Below the pieces are notes generated by a model that was not told the origin of the DNA, made no database searches, and worked only from the letters and a program-made list of their open reading frames with translations. The position numbers and the translations under genes were made by a program. Shown one piece after another: positions 1 to 5,832 of a stretch of 9,228 bases of DNA; position 1 is the stretch's first letter; every line of letters starts with the position of its first letter. Source of the stretch: Bacteroidales bacterium (GTDB taxonomy: Bacteria > Bacteroidota > Bacteroidia > Bacteroidales > FEN-979); the NCBI GenBank assembly GCA_016926765.1, contig JAFGNY010000253.1, positions 1-9,228 on the forward strand. The letters are read 5' to 3'.

Positions 1-600
1 ATCGGACTGGTGGTCTTCAGCGGGGAGAGTTTTACACAATGCCCGCTTACAATAGATCACTCCGTCCTAAGAAACCTCTTTAAGGATGTGAAAAGTGGTA
101 TGATCGAAGATGGCACGGCGTTGGGTGACGGACTGGCAACCGCGATCAGCCGGTTGAAAGATAGCAAAGCCGTCAGCAAGGTGATCATCCTCCTGACCGA
201 TGGCGTGAACAATATGGGAGCGATCGATCCTCGCTCGGCAGCGGAAATTGCGAAACTTTTCGGTATCAGGATCTACACCATCGGGGTGGGTACGATAGGG
301 ATGGCCCCCTATCCGGTTCAGACTCCTTTTGGCATGAGCACGCAGAATATGGAGGTGAAAATTGACGAACCTCTTCTCCAGGAGATCTCAGACCTGACCG
401 ATGGCCGGTACTTCCGGGCGACAAGCAACGCCAAACTCCGGGAAATCTACCAGGAGATAGATAAACTCGAGAAATCAAAAATTGACGTGACGGAGTTCAA
501 ACGGAAAAATGACGAATATATCCCACTGGTCCTGATCGCCCTGGCCTTGTTTGGGATCGAGATGTTTTTGAGGTATGTGGTTTTAAAGAATATTCCCTAG
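1..600 (+). CDS. batA: BatA, VWA-domain membrane protein (5' end missing)
   Basis: Open from the first base (frame 1) to the TAG at 598-600; 199 residues are visible and the true start lies upstream of the window. This is the C-terminal part of a von Willebrand factor A domain followed by a membrane anchor. The first visible residues IGLVVFSGESFTQCPLT are the conserved strand and loop that follow the first MIDAS motif in BatA proteins. The MIDAS threonine is in GTALG (visible T39) and the third MIDAS aspartate in LLTDG (visible D67); the DxSxS motif must lie upstream. A hydrophobic segment at about visible residues 174-192, followed by R and K, is the C-terminal transmembrane helix. The family belongs to the Bacteroides aerotolerance (bat) operon, which usually sits downstream of moxR and a DUF58 gene; the exact biochemical role is unsettled. 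The following batB is a second VWA gene 171 bp downstream. Identity rests on the VWA signature plus the complete batB-E order. Confidence 0.93.
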   Translation: MGLVVFSGESFTQCPLTIDHSVLRNLFKDVKSGMIEDGTALGDGLATAISRLKDSKAVSKVIILLTDGVNNMGAIDPRSAAEIAKLFGIRIYTIGVGTIGMAPYPVQTPFGMSTQNMEVKIDEPLLQEISDLTDGRYFRATSNAKLREIYQEIDKLEKSKIDVTEFKRKNDEYIPLVLIALALFGIEMFLRYVVLKNIP

Positions 601-616
601 GGGAGGGGAGTTAAGT

Positions 617-765
617 GATTGGAGATAGGAGATTGGAGATGTTGGAATTTGGGTTTTGGATTTTGAAATTTGTTTGTTGAGATTTGCGATTTTGGATATA
701 AGATGTAAAATATCAAGTGACGATTAAATGATTATTTGTAATTTCTCATTCCTCATTCTTAATTG
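617..765. repeat. Degenerate heptamer tract in the batA-batB gap
   Basis: The 171-bp gap is AT-rich and largely made of 7-bp words. GATTGGA, GATAGGA and GATTGGA run in tandem at 617-637, followed by TTTTGGA-like words to about 700 that become increasingly degenerate. At 744-764 the complementary strand reads as consecutive heptamers AATTAAG, AATGAGG and AATGAGA, the same words found on the + strand in the batC-batD, batD-batE and later junctions. The tract ends 7 bp before the batB ATG. No promoter consensus or terminator hairpin was found here, so read-through from batA is assumed. Confidence 0.7.
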
Positions 766-771
766 ACCCTG

Positions 772-1806
772 ATGTTCCGCTTTGCCCATATAGATTACCT
801 CTACCTGCTAGCCCTGATCCCGGTCTTTATCGGATTTTTCATCTGGCTGATCGTTTGGAAGAAGAAGGCGTTGCAGCGGTTCGGGGAGCTTCCTGTGATT
901 GGTCAGCTCCTGCCGGATATGTCCAATTCGAAGCTTGTGCTGAAGTTTGTCCTGATGATGACTGCCTGGGGATTGCTGGTGTTTGTATTGATCGGACCGC
1001 AAACAGGATCCAAGCTGGAAAATGTCCAGCGAAAAGGGATTGACCTTATCATTGCCCTCGATGTCTCCAACTCCATGCTGACCCAGGATATCAAGCCTTC
1101 CCGGATAGAACGGGCGAAACAGTCCATCAGCCGGTTGATCGACAAACTGGAGGGAGACCGGATCGGGATCATCGTTTTTGCCGGGAAAGCCTATACCCAG
1201 CTACCGATCACAACAGACTACGCGGCTGCGAAGCTCTTTATCTCAACAATCAACCCCGGAATGATCCCCACGCAGGGAACGGCTATCGGGGAAGCAATTG
1301 AGATGGCGATCAATTCGCTGAATGATTCAAAACGGAACAAAGCGCTGGTGATCATCAGTGACGGGGAAGACCATGAAGGAAATGTATTGGAGCAGGCTGA
1401 GCGTGCCGCAGCCAAAGGGATCAGCATCTATACCATCGGGATGGGTTTGCCCGAAGGAGGACCAATACCGGAATACAATGGCGACCTGATGGTCGGGTTT
1501 AAAAAAGACAGGGATGGGAATCCCATTGTAAGTCAGCTCGATGAGACCCTCCTGCAACAGATAGCCACCATCGGGAAAGGTCTCTACGTACGCGCAACGA
1601 ATTCGGAGACAGGGTTGAACAAGATATTTGATGACATCAATGCGATTCAGAAATCGGAGATCGAAAGCAAACAGTTTTCAGATTACGAAAACCAGTTTCA
1701 GTATTTTCTTGCGATTGCCCTAATCCTCCTGATCCTGGATTTGTTTATTTTTGAACGGAAAACGTTTTGGATGAAGAATATAAAACCGTTTGAAACGAGG
1801 TCATGA
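772..1806 (+). CDS. batB: BatB, VWA-domain membrane protein
   Basis: Encodes 344 residues from ATG 772. An in-frame TTG at 763 would add three residues, but the ATG gives the usual N-terminus that leads straight into the first helix. Two hydrophobic segments (about residues 10-29 and 55-75) are followed by a complete VWA domain of about 200 residues and a C-terminal helix (about 311-327). All MIDAS positions are present: DVSNS at 97-101, T170 in GTAIG and D197 in SDGED, so metal-dependent partner binding is expected. The membrane-anchored N- and C-termini place the VWA domain between them. BatB is the second VWA partner in the bat complex with BatA; in the Bacteroides fragilis work that named the operon its disruption reduced aerotolerance, but the mechanism is unknown. 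The TGA stop lies inside an 8-bp tandem repeat (1797-1820). The gap to batC is 132 bp and holds two REP-like palindromes and a heptamer array. Confidence 0.95.
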   Translation: MFRFAHIDYLYLLALIPVFIGFFIWLIVWKKKALQRFGELPVIGQLLPDMSNSKLVLKFVLMMTAWGLLVFVLIGPQTGSKLENVQRKGIDLIIALDVSNSMLTQDIKPSRIERAKQSISRLIDKLEGDRIGIIVFAGKAYTQLPITTDYAAAKLFISTINPGMIPTQGTAIGEAIEMAINSLNDSKRNKALVIISDGEDHEGNVLEQAERAAAKGISIYTIGMGLPEGGPIPEYNGDLMVGFKKDRDGNPIVSQLDETLLQQIATIGKGLYVRATNSETGLNKIFDDINAIQKSEIESKQFSDYENQFQYFLAIALILLILDLFIFERKTFWMKNIKPFETRS

Positions 1807-1820
1807 GGTCATGAGGAATG
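1797..1820. repeat. 8-bp tandem repeat spanning the batB stop codon
   Basis: Two perfect units of GAGGTCAT (1797-1804 and 1805-1812) are followed by a diverged third unit, GAGGAATG (1813-1820). The first unit encodes the end of BatB and the TGA stop (1804-1806) spans the junction of units 1 and 2. The GGTCAT core resembles the GGTCATT heptamers at 5551-5571. Confidence 0.75.
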
Positions 1821-1825
1821 AATTG

Positions 1826-1879
1826 CCGTTGGCTTTAGCCGACGGGTTTAGAGGGCGAGGTAACATCGGGCTTCAGCCC
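1826..1879. repeat. Pair of REP-like palindromes between batB and batC
   Basis: The first palindrome is an 8-bp stem at 1826-1833 paired with 1838-1845 around a TTTA loop; one pair is a G-T wobble. The second is GGGC (1868-1871) paired with GCCC (1876-1879) around TTCA. Both share the core GGCTTYAGCC (1831-1840 and 1869-1878) with centres 38 bp apart, which resembles paired REP/BIME elements spread by REP-associated tyrosine transposases. No T-tract follows either stem, so a classical intrinsic terminator is unlikely. They may protect or process mRNA between batB and batC; that role is an inference. Confidence 0.6.
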
Positions 1880-1893
1880 CAAAAAATAAATAA

Positions 1894-1935
1894 GCGAAAA
1901 GCGAAAAGCGAAAAGCAAACAGCGAAAAGCGAATA
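1894..1935 (+). repeat. GCGAAAA heptamer array in the batC leader
   Basis: Six 7-bp units run in register: three perfect GCGAAAA copies (1894-1914), then GCAAACA, GCGAAAA and GCGAATA. A seventh degenerate unit, GCAATGA, begins at 1936 and contains the batC start codon. An in-frame TAA at 1891-1893 precedes the array, so it is not translated as part of BatC. It makes an unstructured purine-rich leader directly upstream of the ATG. The same unit occurs nine times in batE (4703-4765). Confidence 0.88.
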
Positions 1936-1938
1936 GCA

Positions 1939-2619
1939 ATGAACAAACTGATAACCATTGTATTAATTTTAACCACTCTTTCATCGTTTTCCCAGAAGGA
2001 GAACCGGTACATCCGCGAGGGGAACAGGAGCTTTGAGAAGGGCGATTTCTCCAATGCGGAGAAGGATTACCGGAAAGCGCTGGAGGTCAACAATGAGTCG
2101 GCGAAAGGGCAATTCAACCTCGGAACGGCCGTTTATAAGGAGAAGAATTTTGAGGAGTCGGCCAATATTTTTGCCGGCCTCAGCGAGAAAAACTCCGGGA
2201 AAACGGAAAAAGCAGAGGTGTTCCATAACCTGGGAAACTCTCTCCTTGAAGGAGAGCAATACGAGAAAAGCATTGAAGCATATAAACAGGCGTTACTGAA
2301 TAACCCCGGCGACGTGGATTCAAAATATAACCTGGAGTATGCCCGGATGAAACTCAAACAACAGCAGCAACAGCAGCAGCAAAATAAGGATAACAAGGAT
2401 CAGAAAGACCAGGAAAAACAAGACCAGGAAAAACAGGATCAGCAACAAAACCAGGATCAGCAGGATCAGCAGAAACAGCCCCCAAAACCCAATAAAATCT
2501 CCAAAGAGGATGCCGACCGCATGCTCGAAGCGATGAAGAAAGATGAGAAAAAGACCATGGAGAAGGTTAAGAAACAGAAAGCAAAAGCGGTGGTGGTGGG
2601 GATTGAGAAGGACTGGTAA
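1939..2619 (+). CDS. batC: BatC, TPR protein with Gln-rich linker
   Basis: Encodes 226 residues. The start is fixed by an in-frame TAA 48 bp upstream and the absence of any other start codon between. Residues 1-19 (MNKLITIVLILTTLSSFSQ) form a signal peptide, so the protein is periplasmic. TPR-like helical pairs occupy about residues 22-126, with typical motifs such as GNRSFEKGDFSNAEKDY and HNLGNSLLEGEQYEKSIEAY. Residues 141-180 are an extreme low-complexity linker beginning with eight glutamines and continuing with Q, D, K and N. The C-terminus (about 188-226) is a basic helix ending in EKDW, the conserved BatC tail. In the Bat model the TPRs mediate assembly with BatA, BatB and BatE. The last base of the TAA stop is also the first base of an ACAAGCGG repeat array. 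Assignment is strong from TPR plus tail plus gene order. Confidence 0.93.
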   Translation: MNKLITIVLILTTLSSFSQKENRYIREGNRSFEKGDFSNAEKDYRKALEVNNESAKGQFNLGTAVYKEKNFEESANIFAGLSEKNSGKTEKAEVFHNLGNSLLEGEQYEKSIEAYKQALLNNPGDVDSKYNLEYARMKLKQQQQQQQQNKDNKDQKDQEKQDQEKQDQQQNQDQQDQQKQPPKPNKISKEDADRMLEAMKKDEKKTMEKVKKQKAKAVVVGIEKDW

Positions 2620-2671
2620 CAAGCGGACAAGCGGACAAGCGGACAAGTGGACAAGCGGACGAGCGGACAAG
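2619..2671. repeat. ACAAGCGG octamer array after batC
   Basis: Six and a half 8-bp units start on the last base of the batC stop codon: ACAAGCGG three times (2619-2642), ACAAGTGG (2643-2650), ACAAGCGG (2651-2658), ACGAGCGG (2659-2666), then a partial ACAAG. An inverted array of the same unit lies at 5625-5672, after batE, and carries the same ACGAGCGG variant as its terminal unit. Confidence 0.92.
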
Positions 2672-2799
2672 AATGAGGAATGAGGAATGATGCGCGAAAA
2701 AATTACAAAATACAAAATATCAAATCATAAATAAAATCCAATATCCAATATCCAAAATCCAATATCCAAATCGACAACCGACAATCGACAATCGACAAC
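2672..2799. repeat. Composite heptamer tract between batC and batD
   Basis: Nearly the whole gap reads in 7-bp words. AATGAGG twice and AATGATG occupy 2672-2692. From 2701 fourteen consecutive words follow without a register break: AAATACA-like words (2701-2735), ATCCAAT/ATCCAAA words (2736-2770) and TCGACAA words (2771-2798, one starting with C). The unit sequence changes twice while the 7-bp register is kept. The tract ends one base before the GTG start of batD, so the repeats form the translation leader of that gene. Confidence 0.85.
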
Positions 2800-4659
2800 G
2801 TGAAACCCTTTTTCCTCACCGGCCTTGTGCTCGTTCTCTTCTCCTCCGGACTGTTTAGCCAGGAGGTAGAGTTTACTGGGGCGGTGAAACCTGTTGTGGC
2901 GGTGGGGGAGACCTTTAACCTCACGTATACGGTGAATGCCCAGGGGGAAAATTTCAGAGGGCCAAGAATACCGGGATTTACGCTTCTGACGGGCCCGAAT
3001 ACCTCCACCACCTCCAGCATCCGGTCCATTAACGGACGGACCTCAATGACCATCACCTACACCTATTCTTACATCCTGCAGGCGACACGGGAAGGGACAT
3101 TTACTGTGCCCGCGGCTTCTGTAACGGTGGATGGGAAAGTCTACCAGTCGAATACTTTGTCGATCGAGGTACATGCAGGCGGAACTTCTGTACAACAACA
3201 GGGACAGGGAAACAGGACAGGAGGACAACAACCTTCCGATGCTTCCGGAGTTCAATCCGATGCGAAGGATGTCTTCCTGAAAGCGTATGTCAGCAATGAC
3301 AATCCTTTTCAGGGTGAGGGAACCATGGTGACTTACAAATTGTTTACGAAAGTTCCTATCGCCCAGATCTCGATCAGCAAACTTTCCTCGTTTCAGGGTT
3401 TCTGGTCGCAGAACATGCTGAAGGATAATGAACGGTTTCCCCAATACAATCAGACTATCGACGGAGAACAATATGTGGTAGCCGAGATCCGGAAAATTGC
3501 TCTGTATCCACTGAAAAGTGGCAAGTTGCAGATTGACCCCCTTGAAGTGGAATGCGTTGCTCAGGTAAAGAGGCAAACGCGTCAGCGCACCGGAGATCCT
3601 TTTTTCGATGATTTTTTCAACAACAGCTTTTTCTCCTCTTCCTATGCCACGGTGGAGAAGACCCTGAAATCAAATCCCCTGACCATCCAGGTGAAACCAC
3701 TTCCACAGGCTAACAAACCCGCTGACTTCAGTGGGGCAGTGGGTGCTTTTACCTTTCGTTCCGAGATCGATCAAACAACTGTGAAAGCGAATGAACCGGT
3801 CACGGTGAACTATACAATCTCAGGCACTGGTAATATCCAATTAATTGAACAACTGGATATTACATTTCCGCCTGATTTCGAGACCTACGACCCGAAAGTC
3901 ACCAGCGATTACAAAACCACTGCGTCCGGCGTGACCGGGATGCAGTCGTTTGAATACCTCGTCATTCCCCGTAAGCCGGGACACTTTACCATCAATCCGG
4001 CGACCTTCAGCTATTTTGATCTGGCGAAAAAACAGTACATCACCTTCACCTCTCCTGCTTATGAACTTACCGTTGAAAAGGGAAGCGGAGAATCCGGTGT
4101 GATGACCTATACCGGAGCCAACAAAGAGGAGATTAAATACATTGGCAGTGATATCCGTCATATCGACAGCCAGCCTTTTAAACTCCGGAAAGCGGGATCC
4201 GGTTTTATGGGTTCATGGAGGTATATCCTCGCTCTTCTGATCCCCCTGGTTCTGTTTATCGGGTTGTTGATCTTTTTACGGAAACGGAGTGAGCGACGAA
4301 GTGATGTCTTGCTCATGAAGAACCGGAAAGCCACCCGGGTTGCCAGGAAGCGGCTGAAAAAAGCGGCTCTGTTCCTGAAAGAGAAACAGGAAGCGGAGTT
4401 TTACGAAGAGATCTCCCAGGCTCTGTGGGGCTATCTGAGTGATAAGTTTGGGATTCCGCGGGCCGACCTTTCGATCGATTCGGTAAGGGGAGTCCTGAAA
4501 GGAAAACAGATCAACGAAGAGAGTCTCGATCAGTTCACCGCTACCCTCAACGATACCGAATTTGCCCGCTTTGCCCCGGGCGACAAGGTGCTGAAGATGG
4601 ATGAGATCTATGGGAAAGCGCTCGAGATCATTGAGAAGATAGAACGGGAATTACGCTAA
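2800..4659 (+). CDS. batD: BatD, large membrane-anchored periplasmic Bat protein
   Basis: Encodes 619 residues, the expected size for BatD. The start is GTG 2800; there is no in-frame ATG upstream, and this start gives a proper signal peptide (MKPFFLTGLVLVLFSSGLFS followed by Q21). The periplasmic body is beta-rich with Ig-like segments. A Phe/Asn-rich loop at 267-282 (DPFFDDFFNNSFFSSSY) is a recognisable feature of BatD proteins. Residues 475-493 form one transmembrane helix followed by a basic stop-transfer segment (RKRSERR), then a helical cytoplasmic tail of about 125 residues. BatD probably acts as a periplasmic scaffold of the Bat complex with BatA and BatB; its activity is not known. 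The TAA stop lies inside the first unit of an AATTGAG array, and batE begins 35 bp after the stop. Confidence 0.94.
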   Translation: MKPFFLTGLVLVLFSSGLFSQEVEFTGAVKPVVAVGETFNLTYTVNAQGENFRGPRIPGFTLLTGPNTSTTSSIRSINGRTSMTITYTYSYILQATREGTFTVPAASVTVDGKVYQSNTLSIEVHAGGTSVQQQGQGNRTGGQQPSDASGVQSDAKDVFLKAYVSNDNPFQGEGTMVTYKLFTKVPIAQISISKLSSFQGFWSQNMLKDNERFPQYNQTIDGEQYVVAEIRKIALYPLKSGKLQIDPLEVECVAQVKRQTRQRTGDPFFDDFFNNSFFSSSYATVEKTLKSNPLTIQVKPLPQANKPADFSGAVGAFTFRSEIDQTTVKANEPVTVNYTISGTGNIQLIEQLDITFPPDFETYDPKVTSDYKTTASGVTGMQSFEYLVIPRKPGHFTINPATFSYFDLAKKQYITFTSPAYELTVEKGSGESGVMTYTGANKEEIKYIGSDIRHIDSQPFKLRKAGSGFMGSWRYILALLIPLVLFIGLLIFLRKRSERRSDVLLMKNRKATRVARKRLKKAALFLKEKQEAEFYEEISQALWGYLSDKFGIPRADLSIDSVRGVLKGKQINEESLDQFTATLNDTEFARFAPGDKVLKMDEIYGKALEIIEKIERELR

Positions 4660-4685
4660 TTGAGAATTAAGAATTGAGAATTGAG
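4658..4685. repeat. AATTRAG heptamer array at the batD stop
   Basis: Four units run in register: AATTGAG, AATTAAG, AATTGAG and AATTGAG. The first begins with the last two bases of the batD TAA stop. The same family makes up 8644-8685 and, on the complementary strand, 758-764. It fills most of the 35-bp batD-batE spacer; the batE ATG is 9 bp further on. Confidence 0.88.
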
Positions 4686-4694
4686 AACGGAGAT

Positions 4695-5534
4695 ATGGAA
4701 AAGCGAAAAGCGAAAAGCGAAAAGCGAAAAGCGAAAAGCGAAAAGCGAAAAGCGAAAAGCGAAAAGCTGACAGCCCACTGGAAGCCCATCCTCATTACGT
4801 TTTTTATGCTGTTTACCGTGGCCTTCAGCCTTGCTCAGGATCCGCAGCAACTGGTAGCTGACGGGAATAAAGCCTATTCCGAAGGCCTGTATACCGATGC
4901 GGTTTCACTCTACAACCAGGTAGTGGAGGCAGGGTATGAAGCGCCGGAACTCTATTATAACCTGGGCAACGCCTATTTTAAGCTCAACGACCTTCCGCAT
5001 GCAATCCTCTGGTATGAACGGGCACACCGTCTCGATCCAGGAAATGAGAACATTCGCTTTAACCTGAATGTCGCCAACAACAAGATCGCAGATAAAATTG
5101 ACCCTCTGCCGCTTCTGTTCTATATCCGATGGTATCAGTCGGTGGTTGCCCTCTTCCCTGTCAATACGTGGGCTGCTCAAACGATCCTGTTTTTCATCCT
5201 GACCCTTGCCTGCATCACACTCTATTTCGGATCCCGCAGGCTGATTCTCCGGAAAACAGGCTTCTGGGCCGGAATCCTCTTTCTTCTTCTCACCCTTTTC
5301 ACTCTTCTCTTCTCTGTTTCGGGTTACCAGAAGATGACAGGCATTCATGAAGCCATTGTCTTCGATCCTACGATTACCGTGAAGAGTTCTCCCGATGAAA
5401 AAAGTATCGATCTCTTCGTGCTTCATGAAGGGACAAAGGTGCAGCTCATCGACAAAATCGGAACCTGGTACGAAGTACGTATCGCCAACGGAAGCGTTGG
5501 CTGGCTGCCGGAAGAAGCGCTCGAGGAGATTTGA
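4695..5534 (+). CDS. batE: BatE, TPR and SH3-like membrane protein with repeat-encoded N-terminus
   Basis: Encodes 279 residues from ATG 4695. A TTG at 4674 is in frame but lies within a repeat. ATG 4806 would begin inside the signal-peptide core and leave too little of it. Residues 3-23 are three copies of KRKAKSE encoded by nine GCGAAAA heptamers; residues 1-30 have a net charge near +10. The hydrophobic core is at 31-47, with likely cleavage at SLA|Q (47/48). The unusually long basic n-region is therefore repeat-encoded. TPR motifs follow at about 52-120 (ELYYNLGNAYFKLNDLPHAI). Two transmembrane helices lie at about 159-178 and 190-210. A C-terminal bacterial SH3-like domain covers about 227-277 (GTWYEVRIANGSVGWLPEEAL). 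This architecture and position are those of BatE, last gene of the bat series. Copy-number change in the repeat would shift the frame. Confidence 0.9.
   Translation: MEKRKAKSEKRKAKSEKRKAKSEKLTAHWKPILITFFMLFTVAFSLAQDPQQLVADGNKAYSEGLYTDAVSLYNQVVEAGYEAPELYYNLGNAYFKLNDLPHAILWYERAHRLDPGNENIRFNLNVANNKIADKIDPLPLLFYIRWYQSVVALFPVNTWAAQTILFFILTLACITLYFGSRRLILRKTGFWAGILFLLLTLFTLLFSVSGYQKMTGIHEAIVFDPTITVKSSPDEKSIDLFVLHEGTKVQLIDKIGTWYEVRIANGSVGWLPEEALEEI
4703..4765 (+). repeat. Nine perfect GCGAAAA heptamers inside batE
   Basis: Nine identical 7-bp units (63 bp) lie eight bases into the batE frame. Because 7 is not a multiple of 3, three units encode one seven-residue repeat (KRKAKSE), and none of the three frames contains a stop within the array. 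After loss of one unit the next in-frame codon past the array is TGA at 4768-4770. After gain of one unit the frame ends at TGA 4859-4861. Only changes by multiples of three units keep batE open. Confidence 0.95.
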
Positions 5535-5550
5535 TTTCGAACCGGTGCAT

Positions 5551-5607
5551 GGTCATCGGTCATTGGTCATTAGGGTCATTAAGGAAATTAAGGAAATTAA
5601 GGAAAAA
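5551..5607. repeat. GGTCATT heptamers merging into AAGGAAATT 9-mers
   Basis: Downstream of batE, GGTCATC and two GGTCATT units (5551-5571) run into AGGGTCATT (5572-5580), which is followed by AAGGAAATT twice and AAGGAAAAA (5581-5607) with a 9-bp period. No stable hairpin was recognised, so no terminator is claimed for the bat operon here. Confidence 0.75.
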
Positions 5608-5624
5608 ACTATCATTTCCCTTTT

Positions 5625-5672
5625 CCGCTCGTCCGCTTGTCCGCTTGTCCGCTTGTCCGCTTGTCCGCTTGT
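5625..5672. repeat. Inverted copy of the ACAAGCGG octamer array
   Basis: Six 8-bp units: CCGCTCGT then CCGCTTGT five times. On the complementary strand this reads ACAAGCGG five times ending in ACGAGCGG, the same unit order and terminal variant as the array at 2619-2671. The two arrays are in opposite orientation and flank batD and batE. They lie in the 298-bp gap between batE and the next gene; the rest of that gap holds the repeats at 5551-5607 and a promoter. Confidence 0.92.
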
Positions 5673-5726
5673 CCAGCATCATTGCATTTTCCTCGACCAT
5701 CTCCGGGAGTTCATAGATAAAAAATT

Positions 5727-5757
5727 TTTGCAGAATTAACTTTTTACGTTATATTTG
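5727..5757 (+). promoter_or_regulatory. Bacteroidota sigma-ABfr promoter
   Basis: TTTG at 5727-5730 and TATATTTG at 5750-5757, separated by 19 bp, match the Bacteroidota consensus of a -33 TTTG and a -7 TAnnTTTG exactly. Transcription would start a few bases after 5757, leaving an A-rich leader of roughly 70 nt before the ATG at 5833. It separates the T9SS-protein gene from the bat operon. Confidence 0.82.
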
Positions 5758-5832
5758 TTGGTTTAAACGGAAACCCTTGACATCATTAGAACAGATAAAA
5801 TCGAAATAGATCAAATAACTAAAACCAGGGAT

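Noticed and set aside
1826..1893. Intrinsic terminator between batB and batC
   Set aside because: The stems are not followed by a T-tract on the + strand, and batC-E would then lack a visible promoter.
2320..2715. Minus-strand open frame over the end of batC
   Set aside because: It is leucine-rich only because it reads the complement of the Gln-rich BatC tract and the octamer array.
2619..2799. CRISPR array
   Set aside because: The units are 7-8 bp in direct tandem with no spacers, and no cas genes are present.
4674..4694. TTG at 4674 as the batE start
   Set aside because: It lies within the AATTGAG repeat; ATG 4695 is a better codon and still covers the full heptamer-encoded region.
4806..4808. 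ATG 4806 as the true batE start, making the array non-coding
   Set aside because: It would leave only MLFTVAFSLA before the likely cleavage site, with no basic n-region, too short for a signal peptide.
4656..4850. Minus-strand open frame with FRFSLFA repeats opposite the start of batE
   Set aside because: It is only the complement of the GCGAAAA array, which has no stops in any frame; no start context or neighbouring minus-strand gene supports it.
5395..5739. Small + strand open frame over the end of batE and the repeat region
   Set aside because: It overlaps batE out of frame and then reads through octamer repeats; no recognisable domain and no start context.
5777..5801. TTGACA and TAAAAT as a sigma70-type promoter
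   Set aside because: The spacing is 13 bp, too short, and the Bacteroidota primary sigma factor uses the TTTG/TAnnTTTG pattern, which is present exactly just upstream.
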